64,000 nucleotides of DNA. Source: Saccharibacillus alkalitolerans. Lineage in GTDB: Bacteria > Bacillota > Bacilli > Paenibacillales > Paenibacillaceae. The stretch is from positions 310,001-374,000 of the forward strand of contig NZ_JAAFGS010000003.1 of the NCBI RefSeq assembly GCF_011090185.1. Reading direction: 5' to 3'. Positions within the stretch are counted from its first letter, which is position 1, and each line of letters opens with the position of its first letter. The notes beneath the pieces are model-generated. The model saw only the letters and a program-made list of their open reading frames with translations, searched no databases and was not told where the DNA came from. The translations under genes were made by a program, and so were the position numbers. Below, one piece after another: positions 35,474 to 44,243 of the stretch.

Positions 35474-36556
35474 TTAATGCTGCTTATGTTTGCGGATCCA
35501 TATACTGTTGACGAAAAAGAACAGGCGCGTCAGCGGACTCCTCTTCATCAACCGTTTAGACACGGTTCGCACGTCCTTCTGCTGGCTGACCTTCGGATCG
35601 GACAAGTACAGCGCGAGCAGTCCTTCGATAATCATCCGGTGGAAAGCGGCATGCGGAAGCCCCGCCACGTCGCGGCGCGCGCCGTTCACGATCTCTTCGA
35701 CGCGTCCGAGCATGGCTTCCCCGCTCTCGTAATAGTTGCAAAAATTCAGGTCTCCTCCGATACGGTCCTCTTCCTGGTCGATCAGGTAATCGAGCATGAT
35801 ATGGAGGCCGCAGACGTACGGGAAATAGGCTTCGTAGACGGATCTCGCCGCCTGCGCGTCGAAATCGTCCCGGCTGGCGCCGGCAAACAACATGAACATG
35901 CCGAGCGTCGATCCCGTGGCGGCGGCAAACTCGTTCCAATACAGGTCCGGCGCAAGATCGGCGTGCTCCGCTCTCCAGGCCGTGAGCGACGGCTCGCGAA
36001 GCTCGGGAGCGATATGCTTATAGACCTGCAGATCGCCGTAGAGGCCGACGAGGCGGCGTACATAAGGCTGTGCATGGACATAACCGGGAAGCTGCCGGAT
36101 ATTCTCCTGACAGGCGGCCACCAGAGCGTTCAGGTAACCTCCGTCTTCCTGTTCGTCACGGAAGCGATAATAGTTTTCCGGCTGCGCGGACGGATCGACC
36201 GCGTCCAGCATGGACTTATGTAAGAGGCGAAAATCTTCCGGGTCGAGCGATGTGCTCCGGTCGCACAGATTGTCGAGATAGTCGCTGATGGTCTGAAGGG
36301 CGACGATCAGCGGAATAAGTACGTCTTTTTTGTCCAAATTGATTGCGGCGTATACCGATCCTCCCTGACAATGGAACTCTTTGTCGGCGATGCTCGCCAG
36401 CGCTTGGGTCCGCAGTTCGGGGTCGGGAATGGTCTCGGCACGGCTGCGCCATCTCCCGAGGGCTTCCCGAACGTCCGGCAGGACGATCTTGTACACCCAC
36501 CGCATCAGGCTGACGGGATCTTCGGGGACGGGTTGAGCGGTTCTGAGTCGGTTCAA
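35474..36556 (-). CDS. ytpB: YtpB-family (DUF2600) sesquarterpene cyclase
   Basis: 360 aa. The layout matches Bacillus YtpB, which makes tetraprenyl-beta-curcumene. Conserved acidic segments are QTISDYLDNLCDRS (an Asp-rich motif), HCQGGSVYA and IMLDYLIDQEEDRIGGDLNFCNYY. It is a soluble helical class I-like terpenoid enzyme lacking the common DDxxD spacing. TTG 36556 follows TGGAGG by ~6 nt and beats ATG 36580, which has no site. Its position before pfkA is unusual. Product in this organism unproven. Confidence 0.87.
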   Translation of the reverse strand: MNRLRTAQPVPEDPVSLMRWVYKIVLPDVREALGRWRSRAETIPDPELRTQALASIADKEFHCQGGSVYAAINLDKKDVLIPLIVALQTISDYLDNLCDRSTSLDPEDFRLLHKSMLDAVDPSAQPENYYRFRDEQEDGGYLNALVAACQENIRQLPGYVHAQPYVRRLVGLYGDLQVYKHIAPELREPSLTAWRAEHADLAPDLYWNEFAAATGSTLGMFMLFAGASRDDFDAQAARSVYEAYFPYVCGLHIMLDYLIDQEEDRIGGDLNFCNYYESGEAMLGRVEEIVNGARRDVAGLPHAAFHRMIIEGLLALYLSDPKVSQQKDVRTVSKRLMKRSPLTRLFFFVNSIWIRKHKQH

Positions 36557-36655
36557 AGCGTACCTCCAAGTACCAGTCATAAGTTTATGGCGCGTTTCGA
36601 AGCTTCGGCGGACCGATCGCTGATTTGCGCGCGGGCAGTACCCAAATTCATTTCC

Positions 36656-36684
36656 ATTATAATATGAGGTCCTGGTTTGTACAA
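36656..36684 (-). promoter_or_regulatory. Sigma-A promoter of ytpB-pfkA
   Basis: On the minus strand: -35 TTGTAC (36679-36684), 17-nt spacer, -10 TATAAT (36656-36661). Leader ~95 nt. Confidence 0.72.
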
Positions 36685-36882
36685 ATAACCTTCGTCATAT
36701 TCATTTCTTTTTTCAGCCTTTTTTCTGCAAAAATCGCGTCGTCTTCAAATTCTTCTGCCGTTTTGCCGCATTCGCGTCGGAAGAAACGTTCAAAGAGAAG
36801 AAAGATTCCTTTCGCCGTCTGCAACCGTTTCCAAAAATGGTATACTGAAGATTACTTCAAGGGTTTGCGAAAGGAGTTTCTC

Positions 36883-38196
36883 ATGTCCGACGTTCCGCTT
36901 TCCTGGAAGCGGCTGCTCGCCTTCTTCGTTCCGCTGGGCCTGTCCGCTTCGCTCGTCACGCTGTCCCATGTCATCATCAACCGCACGCTGGCCTCCTCGG
37001 CTTCGCCGGAAACGGTCATCGCGAGCTATGCGCTGGCCAGCAGCCTGCTGGCGATTACGGAGCGTCCGTCCACGCTCTTGCGGCAGACCTGCTCCGCGCT
37101 CGTGCGGGACAAGCTTTCTTTCAAGGCGCTGACGTTCGTCACTTACGTCTTTCTCGCGTGCGTCATGCTGATCGGCGGCCTGATCGTGTACACCCCGATC
37201 GGCCGCGGCATTTTCGGCTTCGTGTTCGGCGTGGACCGTCAGCTGCTGCCGAGCGTGCTCGCCGTTTACGGCGTCCTGATGTTCGTCAGCGTCTTTTCCG
37301 TCATCCGCAATATTTATCAAGGGATCATCATTACCCATAACCGGACCAAATGGCTGACGATCGGCATGGTCATCCGGCTGGCGGGGATGTACGGCCTGTC
37401 GCTGTACTTCGTCCATGTATACGGCGTCCATAGCGGCATCGTCGGCGCGGTCATCTTCCTGGCCGGCATGATGATCGAGGCTGCCGTCAGCTTCTTCGAG
37501 GGCCGCAATATCGCCCGCCGCATGCCGTCCAAAAAAGAAGGGCATCCGGTCGAGACGCGCGGCGACGTGTTCCGCTTCTACAAGCCGCTGCTGTATTCGG
37601 CGCTCGTCGCCATGTTCATCGGCCCCGCTCTCAACATCATGCTCGGCAAGACGGACGGAGTGGCGCTGGCCATTTCGGCGTTCGCCGTCGCGGCCAGCCT
37701 GATGCAGCTCATGCTGAGCTTTTTCATGTACATCCATCAGATCGTGCTCAATTACTACCGGATCGATCCGCTGCTGGTGCGCCGGTTCGCGCTGGCGATC
37801 GGATTCATTCCCGCCGCCCTCGTCGCCGCCATCGCCTATACGCCGCTCGGCTACTGGGTATTCGGCCAATTGATGAACGTCGAGGGCGAACTGCTGCAAG
37901 AAAGCCTGTATACGCTGCGCGCATTTATCCTCTACCCGCTAGTGATGCCGTGGCTCGATTACGGCAACGGCCTGATCCTGCTGGGCGGACAGACGAAGGT
38001 CATGTTCCGCTCCCAGATCGCCAACGCGGGCTGCACGATCGCCGTGCTGTTTCTGCTCGTCGCGCTCGTCCCCCATTGGAACGGCATGGTCGGCGCGCTC
38101 GCGCAGTCGCTGGGTCTGCTCGCCGAAGCGGTCATCATCTTCCTCGTCGTGCGCCGCATGGGCCGCGAGCCGAAGCTGGACCGATCCTCCTCTTGA
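36883..38196 (+). CDS. MATE/MOP-superfamily transporter
   Basis: 437 aa, 12 predicted hydrophobic helices. It is distantly MATE/flippase-like (LLAFFVPLGLSASLVTLSHVIINRTLA; PSTLLRQTCSALVRD; FRFYKPLLYSALVAMFIGPALNIML; GLILLGGQTKVMFRSQIANAG). It is less like NorM than the gene at 31996 and closer to the lipid/polysaccharide-flippase branch. ATG 36883 has AAAGGAG 7 nt upstream, and an extended -10 TGGTATACT lies at 36838-36846. Substrate unknown. Confidence 0.85.
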   Translation: MSDVPLSWKRLLAFFVPLGLSASLVTLSHVIINRTLASSASPETVIASYALASSLLAITERPSTLLRQTCSALVRDKLSFKALTFVTYVFLACVMLIGGLIVYTPIGRGIFGFVFGVDRQLLPSVLAVYGVLMFVSVFSVIRNIYQGIIITHNRTKWLTIGMVIRLAGMYGLSLYFVHVYGVHSGIVGAVIFLAGMMIEAAVSFFEGRNIARRMPSKKEGHPVETRGDVFRFYKPLLYSALVAMFIGPALNIMLGKTDGVALAISAFAVAASLMQLMLSFFMYIHQIVLNYYRIDPLLVRRFALAIGFIPAALVAAIAYTPLGYWVFGQLMNVEGELLQESLYTLRAFILYPLVMPWLDYGNGLILLGGQTKVMFRSQIANAGCTIAVLFLLVALVPHWNGMVGALAQSLGLLAEAVIIFLVVRRMGREPKLDRSSS

Positions 38197-38213
38197 TGCC
38201 CCCTGTCCCGATA

Positions 38214-38271
38214 CCGCCGCTTTGTCGTCCGGCCGCCCTGCGGTTCGGTCTCCGAGGCGGCGGTTTTCTCC
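38214..38271 (+). terminator. Probable terminator of the MATE/MOP gene
   Basis: CCGCCGC / GCGGCGG enclosing a 43-nt GC-rich arm, then TTTTCT. Confidence 0.5.
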
Positions 38272-38294
38272 GGAATGCGGCAAAAAAAGCATGC

Positions 38295-38327
38295 AAAAAG
38301 GCACAGTTCCGGGTAGGAGCTGTGCCT
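38295..38327 (-). terminator. Intrinsic terminator of the cold-shock gene
   Basis: On the minus strand, AGGCACAG / CTGTGCCT stem followed by TTTTTGC. Confidence 0.85.
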
Positions 38328-38367
38328 GGGGTTTGCTATGTCATCAAATAAGGTAAGAAGTAAATTC

Positions 38368-38565
38368 TTACAGTTTGATTACGTTAGCTGCTTGCGGTCC
38401 GCGGTTTCCGTCAGTGATTTCGAATTCAACTTCTTGACCTTCGTCAAGAGTCTTGAAACCTTCACCTTGGATAGCCGAGAAGTGAACGAATACGTCTTCT
38501 CCGCCTTCTACTTGAAGAAAACCGTAACCTTTTTCTGCGTTAAACCATTTAACTGTACCTTTCAA
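38368..38565 (-). CDS. Cold-shock protein (CspA/CspB family)
   Basis: 65 aa, complete OB-fold. RNP1 is KGYGFLQV and RNP2 is [21 protein letters not shown] is the classic start. TTG 38565 is the start codon, 8 nt after AGGAGG. It binds single-stranded RNA/DNA as an RNA chaperone. The leader is short (~40 nt) and begins with a hairpin (38583-38605). It has its own promoter and terminator. Codon use is less GC-rich than neighbours, as expected for a highly expressed gene. Confidence 0.97.
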   Translation of the reverse strand: MKGTVKWFNAEKGYGFLQVEGGEDVFVHFSAIQGEGFKTLDEGQEVEFEITDGNRGPQAANVIKL

Positions 38566-38582
38566 GTGAACAACCTCCTAAA

Positions 38583-38605
38583 AATATCACCATCTATGGT
38601 GAATA
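38583..38605 (-). repeat. 5'-terminal hairpin of the csp mRNA
   Basis: TATCACCAT / ATGGTGA inverted repeat lies at the predicted 5' end (~38604) of the csp transcript, directly before its ribosome site. Confidence 0.65.
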
Positions 38606-38610
38606 TCGTT

Positions 38611-38639
38611 ATTATACTGCAACAAAAAACCTTTGGCAA
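38611..38639 (-). promoter_or_regulatory. Sigma-A promoter of the cold-shock gene
   Basis: On the minus strand: -35 TTGCCA (38634-38639), 17-nt spacer, -10 TATAAT (38611-38616). Confidence 0.85.
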
Positions 38640-38732
38640 ATGAAAACTTCAAACGTCCGCCGGCATTGCTTTTGCAAGCGCGCGTGGGTTATGATTTTAG
38701 CAAGAAACGATGTGAAACGAGGAATGGTTGAC

Positions 38733-38966
38733 ATGATGAAAAAGCACCAGATCTACAAAAGGGATAATTGGAACATGATGACGGTCGAAGTTCAGGGACG
38801 CCAGCTCGTGCTGCGCGAAATTTCCGATCAATGGGGCGAGGAAACGCATCATTTCATCAGCCGTCCGGAAATGATGGAATGGGCGAAGAACCGCTTCGCC
38901 AAAGAGAAATTCGACGGCACCGACGAAGAGTGGCAGAGCATCATGGATGCGCTCAAGAGCGTATAA
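38733..38966 (+). CDS. Hypothetical protein (77 aa)
   Basis: ATG 38733 lies 9 nt after CGAGGA; ATG 38724 is in frame but too close to that site. Small soluble basic protein (KKHQIYKRDNWNMMTVEVQGRQLVLREISDQW; HHFISRPEMMEWAKNRFAKEKFDG; EEWQSIMDALKSV). Family not recognised, but the strand-then-helix order and site look genuine. Only 6 nt separate it from the next small gene, so they are likely co-translated. Confidence 0.78.
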   Translation: MMKKHQIYKRDNWNMMTVEVQGRQLVLREISDQWGEETHHFISRPEMMEWAKNRFAKEKFDGTDEEWQSIMDALKSV

Positions 38967-38972
38967 GCGCCC

Positions 38973-39155
38973 ATGGACAACACCACCAACATTGCCGCCC
39001 TGATCGTTCTGACGCTGCTGCTCGGCGGCGTCATCGTTTTTTACAAGGACAGCATTCCGCAGAAACTGAAGCGCGGTCTCGCGACCGCCGCCGCCGTCAT
39101 GCTGCTGCTCGCCTTTATCCTGACGGTGTATACGCTTTTCACCATGGGCTCCTGA
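38973..39155 (+). CDS. Small two-span membrane protein (60 aa)
   Basis: Two hydrophobic helices (IAALIVLTLLLGGVIVFY; ATAAAVMLLLAFILTVYTLF) joined by a basic loop KDSIPQKLKRG, giving both termini outside by the positive-inside rule. No own ribosome site of note; it probably depends on coupling with the gene ending at 38966. Function unknown. Confidence 0.7.
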   Translation: MDNTTNIAALIVLTLLLGGVIVFYKDSIPQKLKRGLATAAAVMLLLAFILTVYTLFTMGS

Positions 39156-39219
39156 GCCGGACCTTCTTCGGCGATCATCGGAACCGGCTTAGCCGAACAA
39201 CTTTGAGGAGGTCCTGAGA

Positions 39220-41022
39220 ATGAGTACAACGCCCAATACCCTGCCCAAACGAAGCGAAGTGGCTTCGGAGCATCAATGGAAGCTGAGCGACCTGTTCGCG
39301 GATCAAGCTTCCTGGGACGCCGTCTACGACGAAGTCAAGGGACAGCTGAAAAAGTTCGAAGAATTCCGCGGCAAACTGAGCGACGAGCAGACGATCGGCG
39401 CCTGCTTCAAGTTCGAGGACGAAGTATCGCTCAAGCTCGAACAGCTGTATGTCTACACCCACCTGTATCACGACCAGGATACCGCTAACCCGACCTATCA
39501 GGCGCTGACGCAAAAAGGCCGCAAGCTTCTGGTCGACGCCGGCGAAGCGATGTCCTTCATCACGCCGGAGATTCTGTCGCTCGACGATGCCGAGCTCGAC
39601 AAGCTGATCGAAGCCGAGTCGCTCAAAGACTACCGGTTTACTCTCCAGGAGATGAAACGGGAAAAAGCGCATGTGCTGTCCCAGGCCGAAGAAGCGCTGC
39701 TCGCGCAGGTCGGCAATCTGTCGCAGGCGCCTCAGAACATTTTCGGCATGCTCAATAACGCCGATCTTAAGTTCCCGAACATCGAGGACGAGAACGGCAA
39801 CGAAGTGGAATTGACGCACGGCAGCTATATCCAGTTCCTCGAAAACCCGAACGTCGACGTGCGCCGCCGGGCGTTCCAGGCCGTTTACGCTACATACGCC
39901 AAGCTCAAAAACACGATCGGCGCGTCGCTGACGGCCAACGTGAACAAAAACATTTTCTACGCCCGCGCCCGCAAATATCCGTCGGTGCTGGAAATGAAGC
40001 TGTACGGCGACAATATCCCGGTATCGGTGTACGACAATCTCCTGGACGCCATCCACGAAAGCCTGCCGGTTCTGCACCGCTACATGCGGCTGCGCAAAAA
40101 GCTGATGGGCGTGGACGAGCTGCACATGTACGACCTGTTCGCCCCTCTCGTGGAAGAGTTCAAGATGGATATCACCTACGACGAGGCGAAGAAGATCGTG
40201 GCCGAAGGGCTGCAGCCGCTCGGCGAAGATTATTTGAAGGTACTGGACGACAGCTTCAAGGACGGCTGGATCGACGTGTACGAGAACGAAGGGAAACGGA
40301 CGGGCGCTTATTCTTCCGGCGCTTACGGCGTGCACCCTTACGTGCTGCTCAACCATAAGGACAACCTGAACAGCATGTTCACGCTGGCGCACGAGATGGG
40401 CCATGCGCTGCACTCGTACTATTCGGACAACAACCAGAAATACCGCGACGCGCAGTACACGATCTTCCTGGCCGAAGTGGCCTCGACGACGAACGAAGCG
40501 CTGCTGATGGATTACCTGCTCAAAAAAGCGACCGATCCGAAAGAAAAAATGTACCTGCTGACCTACTACGCCGATCAGTTCCGGACGACCGTGTTCCGCC
40601 AGACGATGTTCGCCGAGTTCGAGAAGATCGTTCACGCGCGCACGGAAGCCGGAGAATCGCTCACGCCGCAGGATCTGTCGAGCATCTATTACGACCTGAA
40701 CGTGCAGTACCACGGGCCGGATATGGTCGTCGATCAGGATATCGAGATGGAATGGGCGCGCATCCCGCACTTCTACAACAGCTTCTACGTGTACAAGTAC
40801 GCGACCGGCTTCTCCGCCGCGACGAGCTTCTCCAAGCAGATTCTCGAAGAAGGCGCGCCGGCCGTCGAACGCTACCTGAGCTTCCTGAAAAGCGGCGGCA
40901 GCGACTATTCGATCAATATCCTGAAAAAAGCCGGCGTGGACATGTCGTCCCCGGAACCGGTACGCGAAGCGATGAGCGTGTTCGAAGCGCTGATCGAGCA
41001 GATGGAACAGCTTACGAAGTAA
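39220..41022 (+). CDS. pepF: Oligoendopeptidase F (M3B)
   Basis: 600 aa. Zinc site FTLAHEMGHALHSYY (HExxH) with the downstream glutamate in FLAEVASTTNEALLMDYLL. The N-terminal helical region (WKLSDLFADQASWDAVYDEVK) is typical of PepF. Cytosolic enzyme that degrades short peptides, linked in Bacillales to sporulation-timing and competence peptides. GAGGAGG precedes ATG 39220. Confidence 0.96.
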   Translation: MSTTPNTLPKRSEVASEHQWKLSDLFADQASWDAVYDEVKGQLKKFEEFRGKLSDEQTIGACFKFEDEVSLKLEQLYVYTHLYHDQDTANPTYQALTQKGRKLLVDAGEAMSFITPEILSLDDAELDKLIEAESLKDYRFTLQEMKREKAHVLSQAEEALLAQVGNLSQAPQNIFGMLNNADLKFPNIEDENGNEVELTHGSYIQFLENPNVDVRRRAFQAVYATYAKLKNTIGASLTANVNKNIFYARARKYPSVLEMKLYGDNIPVSVYDNLLDAIHESLPVLHRYMRLRKKLMGVDELHMYDLFAPLVEEFKMDITYDEAKKIVAEGLQPLGEDYLKVLDDSFKDGWIDVYENEGKRTGAYSSGAYGVHPYVLLNHKDNLNSMFTLAHEMGHALHSYYSDNNQKYRDAQYTIFLAEVASTTNEALLMDYLLKKATDPKEKMYLLTYYADQFRTTVFRQTMFAEFEKIVHARTEAGESLTPQDLSSIYYDLNVQYHGPDMVVDQDIEMEWARIPHFYNSFYVYKYATGFSAATSFSKQILEEGAPAVERYLSFLKSGGSDYSINILKKAGVDMSSPEPVREAMSVFEALIEQMEQLTK

Positions 41023-41106
41023 ACGCCCTCGGAAAGCGCTGCGTCAAAGCCCGATCGATCGGCTAATGATGCACGTAGAGCTTTTCAGGGAAAGGAGTAT
41101 TCGCAT

Positions 41107-41502
41107 ATGAAAGTTCAATGGTCTTTGATCCTGATGCTGGTCTTCGCGCTTGTGATTGCCATCTTCGCGGTCATCAACGTCAATCCGGTCGAGGTAAACT
41201 TCCTGTTCGGCTATGCCGACGTCCCGCTGGTGCTGCTTATTCTGGGCAGCGCGCTGGTCGGCGGCCTGATCGTCGGCATGTTCGGCATCTACCGCTTGTT
41301 CCGGACGCAGCGCGAGCTGAAGCGTCTGCGCCAGGAAAACGAGCAGCTGCGTACCCAGTCCGCGGCATCGTCGGTCGCTTCGACGGTCGCGCCGCCGGCT
41401 TACGACGAGCCGACCGTGTCCGCCGATGCGGCGCCGCTCGAGCCGATCTCGGACGACCTGGACCGTACGCGGGATTCGCGCGGATTCCGCTCGGACAAAT
41501 AA
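41107..41502 (+). CDS. LapA-domain membrane protein
   Basis: 131 aa. Two hydrophobic helices (WSLILMLVFALVIAIFAVINV; PLVLLILGSALVGGLIVGMFGIYRLF) with VNPVEVNFLFGYADVPL between, the LapA/DUF1049 layout. A coiled-coil segment (RTQRELKRLRQENEQLRTQ) and an acidic Ser/Ala/Pro tail follow. In other bacteria LapA acts with the LPS-assembly protein LapB, but in Gram-positives its role is unknown. GGAAAGGAG precedes ATG 41107. Confidence 0.88.
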   Translation: MKVQWSLILMLVFALVIAIFAVINVNPVEVNFLFGYADVPLVLLILGSALVGGLIVGMFGIYRLFRTQRELKRLRQENEQLRTQSAASSVASTVAPPAYDEPTVSADAAPLEPISDDLDRTRDSRGFRSDK

Positions 41503-41534
41503 CACGGAACCCGATCGAAAAAGCGTTCGACAGG

Positions 41535-41573
41535 AAACCGCTGCCCTGCTTTTTAAGGGAGCGGTTTTCTTCT
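41535..41573 (+). terminator. Intrinsic terminator of the LapA-like gene
   Basis: AAACCGCT / AGCGGTTT stem with an 17-nt loop, then TCTTCTT. Confidence 0.75.
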
Positions 41574-41609
41574 TGAACGCCGATTATTCAATTATTGGAG
41601 GAATGCCGC

Positions 41610-42650
41610 ATGACCGTACATATCGATGAGAACTATGTCGTTTCCCTGCTCAAAAAACTGCTCGACACGCCGAGCCCGACCGGCTATACGCACCATATTA
41701 TCGACATGATCCGCGAAGAAGCGGAGTCGCTCGGCTTTCCGGTAACGTTCAACGAAAAAGGCGGAGCCATCATCCACGTCGAAGGCGAAGACGATTCGTA
41801 CACGGTCGGTCTCAGCGGCCACGTGGATACGCTCGGCGCCATGGTTCGTTCGATCACGCCGCACGGCACGCTGAAGATCACGTCGCTCGGCGGCTTCGCC
41901 ATGTCCAGCATCGAGAACGAATACTGCATCATCCATACCCGCGGCGGCCGCACCTATACAGGTACCATTCTCACCCAGCATCCTTCCGTGCATGTATATG
42001 CGGACGCCCGCGATTTCAAGCGTTCGGAAGAACATATGGAAGTGCGCATCGACGAATTGGTCTCTTCCCGCGAAGACGTGGAAGCCCTCGGCATCCTGAC
42101 CGGCGACTATATCTCGTTCGACGCGCGCGCCGTCGTGACGGAGAGCGGCTATATCAAATCCCGCCATCTCGACGACAAAGCGAGCGTCGCCGCCCTGTTC
42201 GGCCTGCTGGAATCGATCAAGCGCGAAGACTGGAAGCCGAAACGGAACGTCAAAATTCTGATCTCCAACTACGAGGAAGTCGGCCACGGCGCCTCGTACA
42301 TCCCGTCCGACATCGCCGAACTGATCGCGGTCGACATGGGCTGCATGGGCGAAGACCTGAGCTGCAAAGAAACCGACGTCTCGATCTGCGCCAAAGACTC
42401 GTCCGGTCCGTACGACTATCACATGACCGGCAAACTGATCGAGCTGTGCCGGGCGCAGGGGATCGAATATGCCGTCGACATCTATCCGTTCTACGGCTCG
42501 GACGCTTCGGCCTCCCTGCGCGGCGGCAGCAATATCCGCGCCGCCCTGATCGGTCCGGGCGTACATGCGTCGCATTCCATGGAGCGGACGCACACCCGCG
42601 CCGTGATCGGCACGGCCCGCCTGCTGTGCGCCTATGTCCAAGGAGAATAA
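41610..42650 (+). CDS. M42-family aminopeptidase (glucanase/endopeptidase-like)
   Basis: 346 aa. Metal ligands of the dinuclear site: GLSGHVDTLGAM (HxD), HLDDKASVAALFGLL (bridging Asp), SNYEEVGHGAS (catalytic Glu pair), AVDMGCMG, and the C-terminal GVHASHSMERTH (His). Forms large cytosolic oligomers that trim peptides. ATG 41610 lies 7-8 nt after TTGGAGGA. It overlaps the next gene by 17 nt. Confidence 0.93.
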   Translation: MTVHIDENYVVSLLKKLLDTPSPTGYTHHIIDMIREEAESLGFPVTFNEKGGAIIHVEGEDDSYTVGLSGHVDTLGAMVRSITPHGTLKITSLGGFAMSSIENEYCIIHTRGGRTYTGTILTQHPSVHVYADARDFKRSEEHMEVRIDELVSSREDVEALGILTGDYISFDARAVVTESGYIKSRHLDDKASVAALFGLLESIKREDWKPKRNVKILISNYEEVGHGASYIPSDIAELIAVDMGCMGEDLSCKETDVSICAKDSSGPYDYHMTGKLIELCRAQGIEYAVDIYPFYGSDASASLRGGSNIRAALIGPGVHASHSMERTHTRAVIGTARLLCAYVQGE

Positions 42651-43491
42651 CGAAACGGGCGATCCGAATCTTTCCGAACGGACCGCTCCGGATTCCCGGC
42701 GCCTCAGGCTGCGCCGGCGTCTGACTGCCGGCTCGATCGCGCTGCTGGTCGCGTTCTGTGCGCTGGCCGCCTGGCGCCTGCTCTCTCCTCCCCAGCCCCG
42801 CGAAGTATTCGACGGTCTGCCGAAGCATTATACGTATATGGAGCATATCCGGCCGAGCCACGCCGAACTGCATATGATGGCCGTCTCGCCGGACGACATC
42901 GTACTGCGGGCGGACCGCCTGCCGCTGCGGCAGGTCCCGGCTTACGGCATAAACGGCGGATTTTTCTACGAGGATTCGCTGCTGTCGATCGCCGTCCAGA
43001 ACGATCGGCCGGTCGCCGGACAACGCGGCGATTACGGCTCCGGCTGGTTCAACGCCAAATACGCCCGCGGCACGCTGGTCTGGGACGGCGCGAAGCGAAC
43101 CTTTTCGGTACAGGTCGTCTCTTCGGCGGACGAGCTGCGGGTGAGCGACAGAAGCCGCTACTTCGCCCAGGGCGGCGTGAGCCTGAGCCTGTCGGACGAA
43201 ACGAAATGGAAGAAGCGGATTACCGACGAACATCTCCCCTTCGCCGACGAGCGCCGCATGCGCTCCGCGCTCGTGTACAACGACGCCGGACAGCTCTGGC
43301 TGATCGTCACCCCGACGATGAGCACGGCGGCCGAGTTCCGCGAGGCGCTGCTGGACGCCGTTCCGGGAACGGGACGCGAAGGCGTCTTCCTCGACGGCGA
43401 CGGCTCGTCGCAGATGAACGCCGAAGAGATCGTGCTGCCGGGCGACGAGCGGATGGTCGTGCAGATGATCGCGGTGTCTCCATCCGAATGA
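42634..43491 (+). CDS. Phosphodiester glycosidase family protein (NAGPA-like)
   Basis: 285 aa. A basic N-terminus and one membrane anchor (SIALLVAFCALAAWRLL, ~33-50), then an extracellular domain with AYGINGGFFYEDS and the C-terminal GVFLDGDGSSQMN, the paired signatures of the phosphodiester glycosidase (NAGPA) fold. It probably removes a sugar-1-phosphate cap or acts on exopolysaccharide. ATG 42634 lies inside the 3' end of the M42 gene, implying translational coupling; the M42 link is not obviously functional. Confidence 0.85.
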   Translation: MSKENNETGDPNLSERTAPDSRRLRLRRRLTAGSIALLVAFCALAAWRLLSPPQPREVFDGLPKHYTYMEHIRPSHAELHMMAVSPDDIVLRADRLPLRQVPAYGINGGFFYEDSLLSIAVQNDRPVAGQRGDYGSGWFNAKYARGTLVWDGAKRTFSVQVVSSADELRVSDRSRYFAQGGVSLSLSDETKWKKRITDEHLPFADERRMRSALVYNDAGQLWLIVTPTMSTAAEFREALLDAVPGTGREGVFLDGDGSSQMNAEEIVLPGDERMVVQMIAVSPSE

Positions 43492-43515
43492 TCCTACTCC
43501 GCGGTCTCGATAAAC

Positions 43516-43563
43516 GAAAAAGAGCCTTCACTCCGCATCCAGCGGATGTGAAGGCTCTTTTCG
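43516..43563. terminator. Bidirectional terminator
   Basis: GAAAAAGAGCCTTCA / TGAAGGCTCTTTTTC-type stem with inner ATCCGCTGGAT pairing; ends both the glycosidase gene and the SMI1/KNR4 gene. Confidence 0.9.
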
Positions 43564-43574
43564 CTTCGCCGGCT

Positions 43575-44228
43575 TCACGGCTCGAATCCCATCAGCTTGC
43601 GGAATCCGGCCGCTTCATGACCTTCCGCGTTCAATCCGCCGTGTCCGGAATCGGCGAAAATCACCCATTGAAAATCTTCCGGTCCGACAAACCCGATCCT
43701 CGATCCGCGTTCCAAGAAGTCGATAAAGTTCCGTCCCAGCACGAAGCCGTGACCTTTCCCGTCGGCATGGCTGAGATACACGACAGGACCGTCGTCCTCG
43801 CCCAGATCGAGAGCCAGATAGTCGCCGTTCCCGACTTCCATAAAAGCCAGCTTGTTCTGCCAGACTTTGTCGTACTCGTTATCGGGGTTCGAGAATACTT
43901 CTTTGACCCAGTTCCGTCTCCCTTCGTCGATTTCCGGCAGCCGGGCTAGGCTCCACCCCAGTTCCCCTCTGAATATATCCCCGTAAGGAGAAGGAAGCTC
44001 GGCGTCTTCGTCCAGGAACCAGCGAAAATCGAACTCGCCCGAGCAGCGGAGCAGTACCTGCCTGAAGCCGGCCGGCAGTTCCGCGCCCAGTCGACGTTCC
44101 GCTTCTGCAACCTGTTCTTCCGCTGCCGGAGCTCCCATACGCATTGCTTGAACTACCCCGCCTCCAGCGATGACCGAATCGGCGATCCGGTCGATTCGCT
44201 CGCGGATGACTTCGAATGAAAACGGCAT
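43575..44228 (-). CDS. SMI1/KNR4 (SUKH)-family protein
   Basis: 217 aa. The SUKH-like core is at ~30-180: AAEEQVAEAERRLGAELPAGFRQVLLRCSGEFDF (the 'ae..lg..LP..y...l' start), then FMEVGNGDYLALDLGEDDGPVVYLSHADG and NFIDFLERG. Such proteins are often immunity factors against polymorphic toxins in Gram-positives, or carry cell-wall/sensor roles. ATG 44228 follows AAGGAGAG. It begins right where a decayed TPR gene ends, at the start of an accessory stretch. No toxin gene is adjacent. Confidence 0.85.
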   Translation of the reverse strand: MPFSFEVIRERIDRIADSVIAGGGVVQAMRMGAPAAEEQVAEAERRLGAELPAGFRQVLLRCSGEFDFRWFLDEDAELPSPYGDIFRGELGWSLARLPEIDEGRRNWVKEVFSNPDNEYDKVWQNKLAFMEVGNGDYLALDLGEDDGPVVYLSHADGKGHGFVLGRNFIDFLERGSRIGFVGPEDFQWVIFADSGHGGLNAEGHEAAGFRKLMGFEP

Positions 44229-44243
44229 GCCGATTCTCTCCTT

